Assembly (NCBI RefSeq): GCF_003691585.1
Contig: NZ_CP033169.1
Location: 620,001 to 684,000 of the forward strand
From: Biomaibacter acetigenes
Lineage (GTDB): Bacteria > Bacillota > Thermosediminibacteria > Thermosediminibacterales > Tepidanaerobacteraceae
Length of the DNA stretch: 64,000 nucleotides
Direction of reading: 5' to 3'
A model generated the notes under the pieces. The model had not been told where the DNA came from. It saw only the letters and a program-made list of their open reading frames with translations, and made no database searches. Numbering within the stretch: position 1 is the first letter of the stretch; each line of letters opens with the position of its first letter. Made by a program: the position numbers and the translations under genes. Below are positions 62,456 through 64,000 of this stretch, in pieces.

Positions 62456-63592
62456 TTATCTACAAAGTTTGTGGATCTTGACCGCTATGGAGATCTGTTC
62501 ATAAAAACCGCCGACCATATGTTCCATATGAAGTATTTCCTTGATTTTTTCGATGCGATATCTTATGGTATTGACATGAAGAAAAAGGGCTTTTGCCGTT
62601 CGGGCGATGTCGCCGTCATTTTCCACGTAAGAAATCATAGTCTCCAGAAGCCTGGTGCGGTATTTCCGGTCATATTCCTTTACGGGGTTTATGATTTCGC
62701 TCATATAATTTTTAAGTTCCGGTTCATTCTTCAAAAGCATCAAAAGTCTGTAAATCCCCAGGTCTCTGTAAAAAACGATATTTTTATCTTCCATGGCTCG
62801 GGCCGCATCGCATGCCAGCAAGGCTTCTTTAATGCACATGTTTATTTCAGAAAGAGCTTCATGCAAAGTGCTGATCCCAAGCCTGTATTTTCCGCCGATG
62901 CCTTCAACCGCTTTTATGATCGCATCTATGCGCAGATCGATACCTTTCTTTGATTCGTTTCCGAAGCTCATCAGGACAAGGACACCGCTTTTATATTTGA
63001 GCAATGACCAGTGATCTGGAAGATCAGTGCGGTTTTTTAATTTCCTTAATATATCTTCAGCAGAAAATACCACATTTTCATAAAAGGCGGCCACAATTTT
63101 TTCCTTGAACCTGGCATTTATTTTTTTTGCGGTTTCATATATTTCTCTTGCAGTTTTCCCCGGCAAAAGCATTGTATCCACATGCATTTCATTTATAATG
63201 TCGTCTTTGCTCTGAATGATAGCATCCATCACATTCGTGATTATTTCGGCATAAGGCACAACATTGGGAAGAATCATTACCGGAAAGCATGCTTTGTCGG
63301 CAAGTCGTTTAACGGACTCAGAAAGGTCGGAAAGGTACATGTCTATAACGCACAGCCCGCTGCATCCGCAGTCTACCAGAGCTTGTATCATGGAAAGCTG
63401 AGCGTCGACATCTTCTTTCAGGGCGAAAAAAGCGGTAATAAAAAAATCTCCCTCAGTGAATAATTCGGGGGACTCGGGACATTCTATGACGCTCACTCTT
63501 TTTATGAACCTGTCAAGCCCCTTTTCGCCGGCTATTAATTTAGCCCTGTCAAGCCCTTTCAATTTTAAAGCTTCTTTAACGGTTATTCCCAT
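62456..63592 (-). CDS. PucR-family transcriptional regulator B
   Basis: 378 residues from the ATG ending at 63592 (minus strand), which follows GAGGTG; a longer start at 63613 is less likely. The N-terminal PucR domain begins MGITVKEALKLKGLDRAKLIAGEKGLDR, nearly as in PucR A, and the C-terminal helix-turn-helix contains ARTAKALFLHVNTIRYRIEKIKEIL. It is about 170 residues shorter than PucR A, with a reduced central sensor part. It is convergent to cluster B and is the likely local regulator. Confidence 0.92.
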   Translation of the reverse strand: MGITVKEALKLKGLDRAKLIAGEKGLDRFIKRVSVIECPESPELFTEGDFFITAFFALKEDVDAQLSMIQALVDCGCSGLCVIDMYLSDLSESVKRLADKACFPVMILPNVVPYAEIITNVMDAIIQSKDDIINEMHVDTMLLPGKTAREIYETAKKINARFKEKIVAAFYENVVFSAEDILRKLKNRTDLPDHWSLLKYKSGVLVLMSFGNESKKGIDLRIDAIIKAVEGIGGKYRLGISTLHEALSEINMCIKEALLACDAARAMEDKNIVFYRDLGIYRLLMLLKNEPELKNYMSEIINPVKEYDRKYRTRLLETMISYVENDGDIARTAKALFLHVNTIRYRIEKIKEILHMEHMVGGFYEQISIAVKIHKLCR

Positions 63593-63695
63593 GATGTTCA
63601 CCTCGCCGGACAATTTAAATTTAATAATAATTCTAGAAAAACAATAAAAATCCTGCAGGTTGTTGCAGGAAAATCTGACAATTGTGTGGATAGGA

Positions 63696-63754
63696 AAACC
63701 CGCTTATTAGCGGGTTTCAGACTGTCGACAAAGTAGCTGTCGACAGTCTTTTTT
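63696..63754 (+). terminator. two adjacent stem-loops ahead of the IS1182-type transposase
   Basis: AAACCCGC/GCGGGTTT (63696-63717) is followed directly by AGACTGTCGAC/GTCGACAGTCT (63719-63749) with a T-run. Insertion sequences often carry such structures near the left end to block outside transcription. The exact element boundary and terminal repeat cannot be set, because the right end is outside the window. Confidence 0.65.
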
Positions 63755-63826
63755 GTAAAAAGGGTATAAAAATGATCATTTTTATAGTAAAATTAAAGAA
63801 ATAAAAACATACGGTGGGGCGATGAA

Positions 63827-64000
63827 ATGTTAACGAAGAAAAGACGAGAAATAATAGAGCAGATAGAATTAGTAAGCATTGATAGCTTAGTACCTAAAGA
63901 CCATCTCCTCAGGACAATAGAAGAAAGCATCAACTTTAACTTCATATATAACGAAGTAAAAGACCTATACAGCGAAAATACAGGCAGACCCAGCATTGAT
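63827..64000 (+). mobile_element. IS1182-type transposase, N-terminal part, cut by window edge
   Basis: ATG 63827 follows GGTGGGG. The 58 codons in view read KRREIIEQIELVSIDSLVPKDHLLRTIEE and then DLYSENTGRPSID, the usual start of IS1182-family DDE transposases (VPxDHLLRxI and YSxxxGRPSIDP). The frame is open at the edge, so intactness cannot be judged. Confidence 0.88.

Noticed and set aside
62363-62953. 196-codon plus-strand frame opposite PucR B
   Set aside because: It is antisense to a regulator with a clear PucR domain and helix-turn-helix, and has no ribosome site.
20348-63592. A defined ergothioneine or thiohydantoin degradation pathway
   Set aside because: DUF917 and racemases would fit in part, but no ergothionase, urocanase-like hydratase or hydantoinase gene is seen, so the substrate is left open.
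1-64000. CRISPR arrays, tRNA or rRNA genes, prophage modules
   Set aside because: No regularly spaced repeats, no tRNA-like cloverleaf with conserved TTCGA-type loop, and no phage structural genes were found on reading both strands.

Overview
The window looks like the chromosome of a Gram-positive, probably anaerobic and possibly thermophilic Firmicute of the Thermoanaerobacterales/Thermosediminibacterales type. This is inferred from strong AGGAGG-type ribosome binding sites, low-to-moderate GC, ROK and PucR regulators, lipoprotein-type ABC binding proteins, RtcB, a TPP riboswitch and IS1182-type transposases. No rRNA or tRNA gene, CRISPR array or prophage was seen.

Layout. (1) 1-8.0 kb: a sugar locus with a broken ROK regulator, a sugar ABC transporter, an amidohydrolase, a frameshifted (alpha/alpha)6-type glycosidase and a ROK sugar kinase. 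(2) 8.0-12.5 kb: debris of a second glycosidase, a translationally coupled nitrilase pair whose first member has lost all three catalytic residues, a GPH-type sugar symporter, and fragments of an M19 dipeptidase and a transposase. (3) 12.5-19.7 kb: a GC-richer Wadjet (JetABCD) plasmid-defence locus with jetD convergent to jetABC. (4) 20.3-33.0 kb, catabolic cluster A: PucR regulator, Asp/Glu/hydantoin-racemase family proteins, M20 dipeptidase, two NicX/M29-like enzymes (one frameshifted), an OPT transporter, DUF917, DUF1177, another M29-like enzyme and AroM. (5) 33.1-38.3 kb: RtcB, transposase and nuclease-like remnants, a DUF2294 gene, a PEPCK-like DUF4914 gene and purK/purE fragments. (6) 38.3-45.0 kb: a second sugar locus with binding protein, two permeases, ROK repressor, PfkB kinase and SIS-domain enzyme, headed by a clear promoter and a perfect palindromic operator candidate. 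(7) 45.1-46.8 kb: TPP riboswitch, thiD, thiE. (8) 47.1-63.6 kb, catabolic cluster B: histidine ammonia-lyase, a deleted NicX/M29 copy, three racemases, a five-gene Opp/Dpp-type ABC transporter, then DUF917, NicX/M29-like, DUF917, racemase, an unrecognised protein, and a convergent second PucR regulator. An IS1182-type transposase starts at the right edge.

The main candidate for an undescribed system is the pair of PucR-associated clusters A and B. Together they hold six intact racemase-family proteins plus AroM, three DUF917 proteins, three intact NicX/M29-like enzymes plus one frameshifted copy and two remnants, two different peptide-type transporters, a dipeptidase and a histidine ammonia-lyase. 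This combination points to import and stepwise breakdown of a peptide-, hydantoin- or imidazole-like nitrogen compound. That is inference; no substrate can be read from the sequence.

Caution on gene integrity: several genes are broken by single-base shifts, many in homopolymer runs. These could be pseudogenes or consensus errors. Deletion-type remnants at 8308, 11690, 38048, 48698 and 50505 look like real decay.
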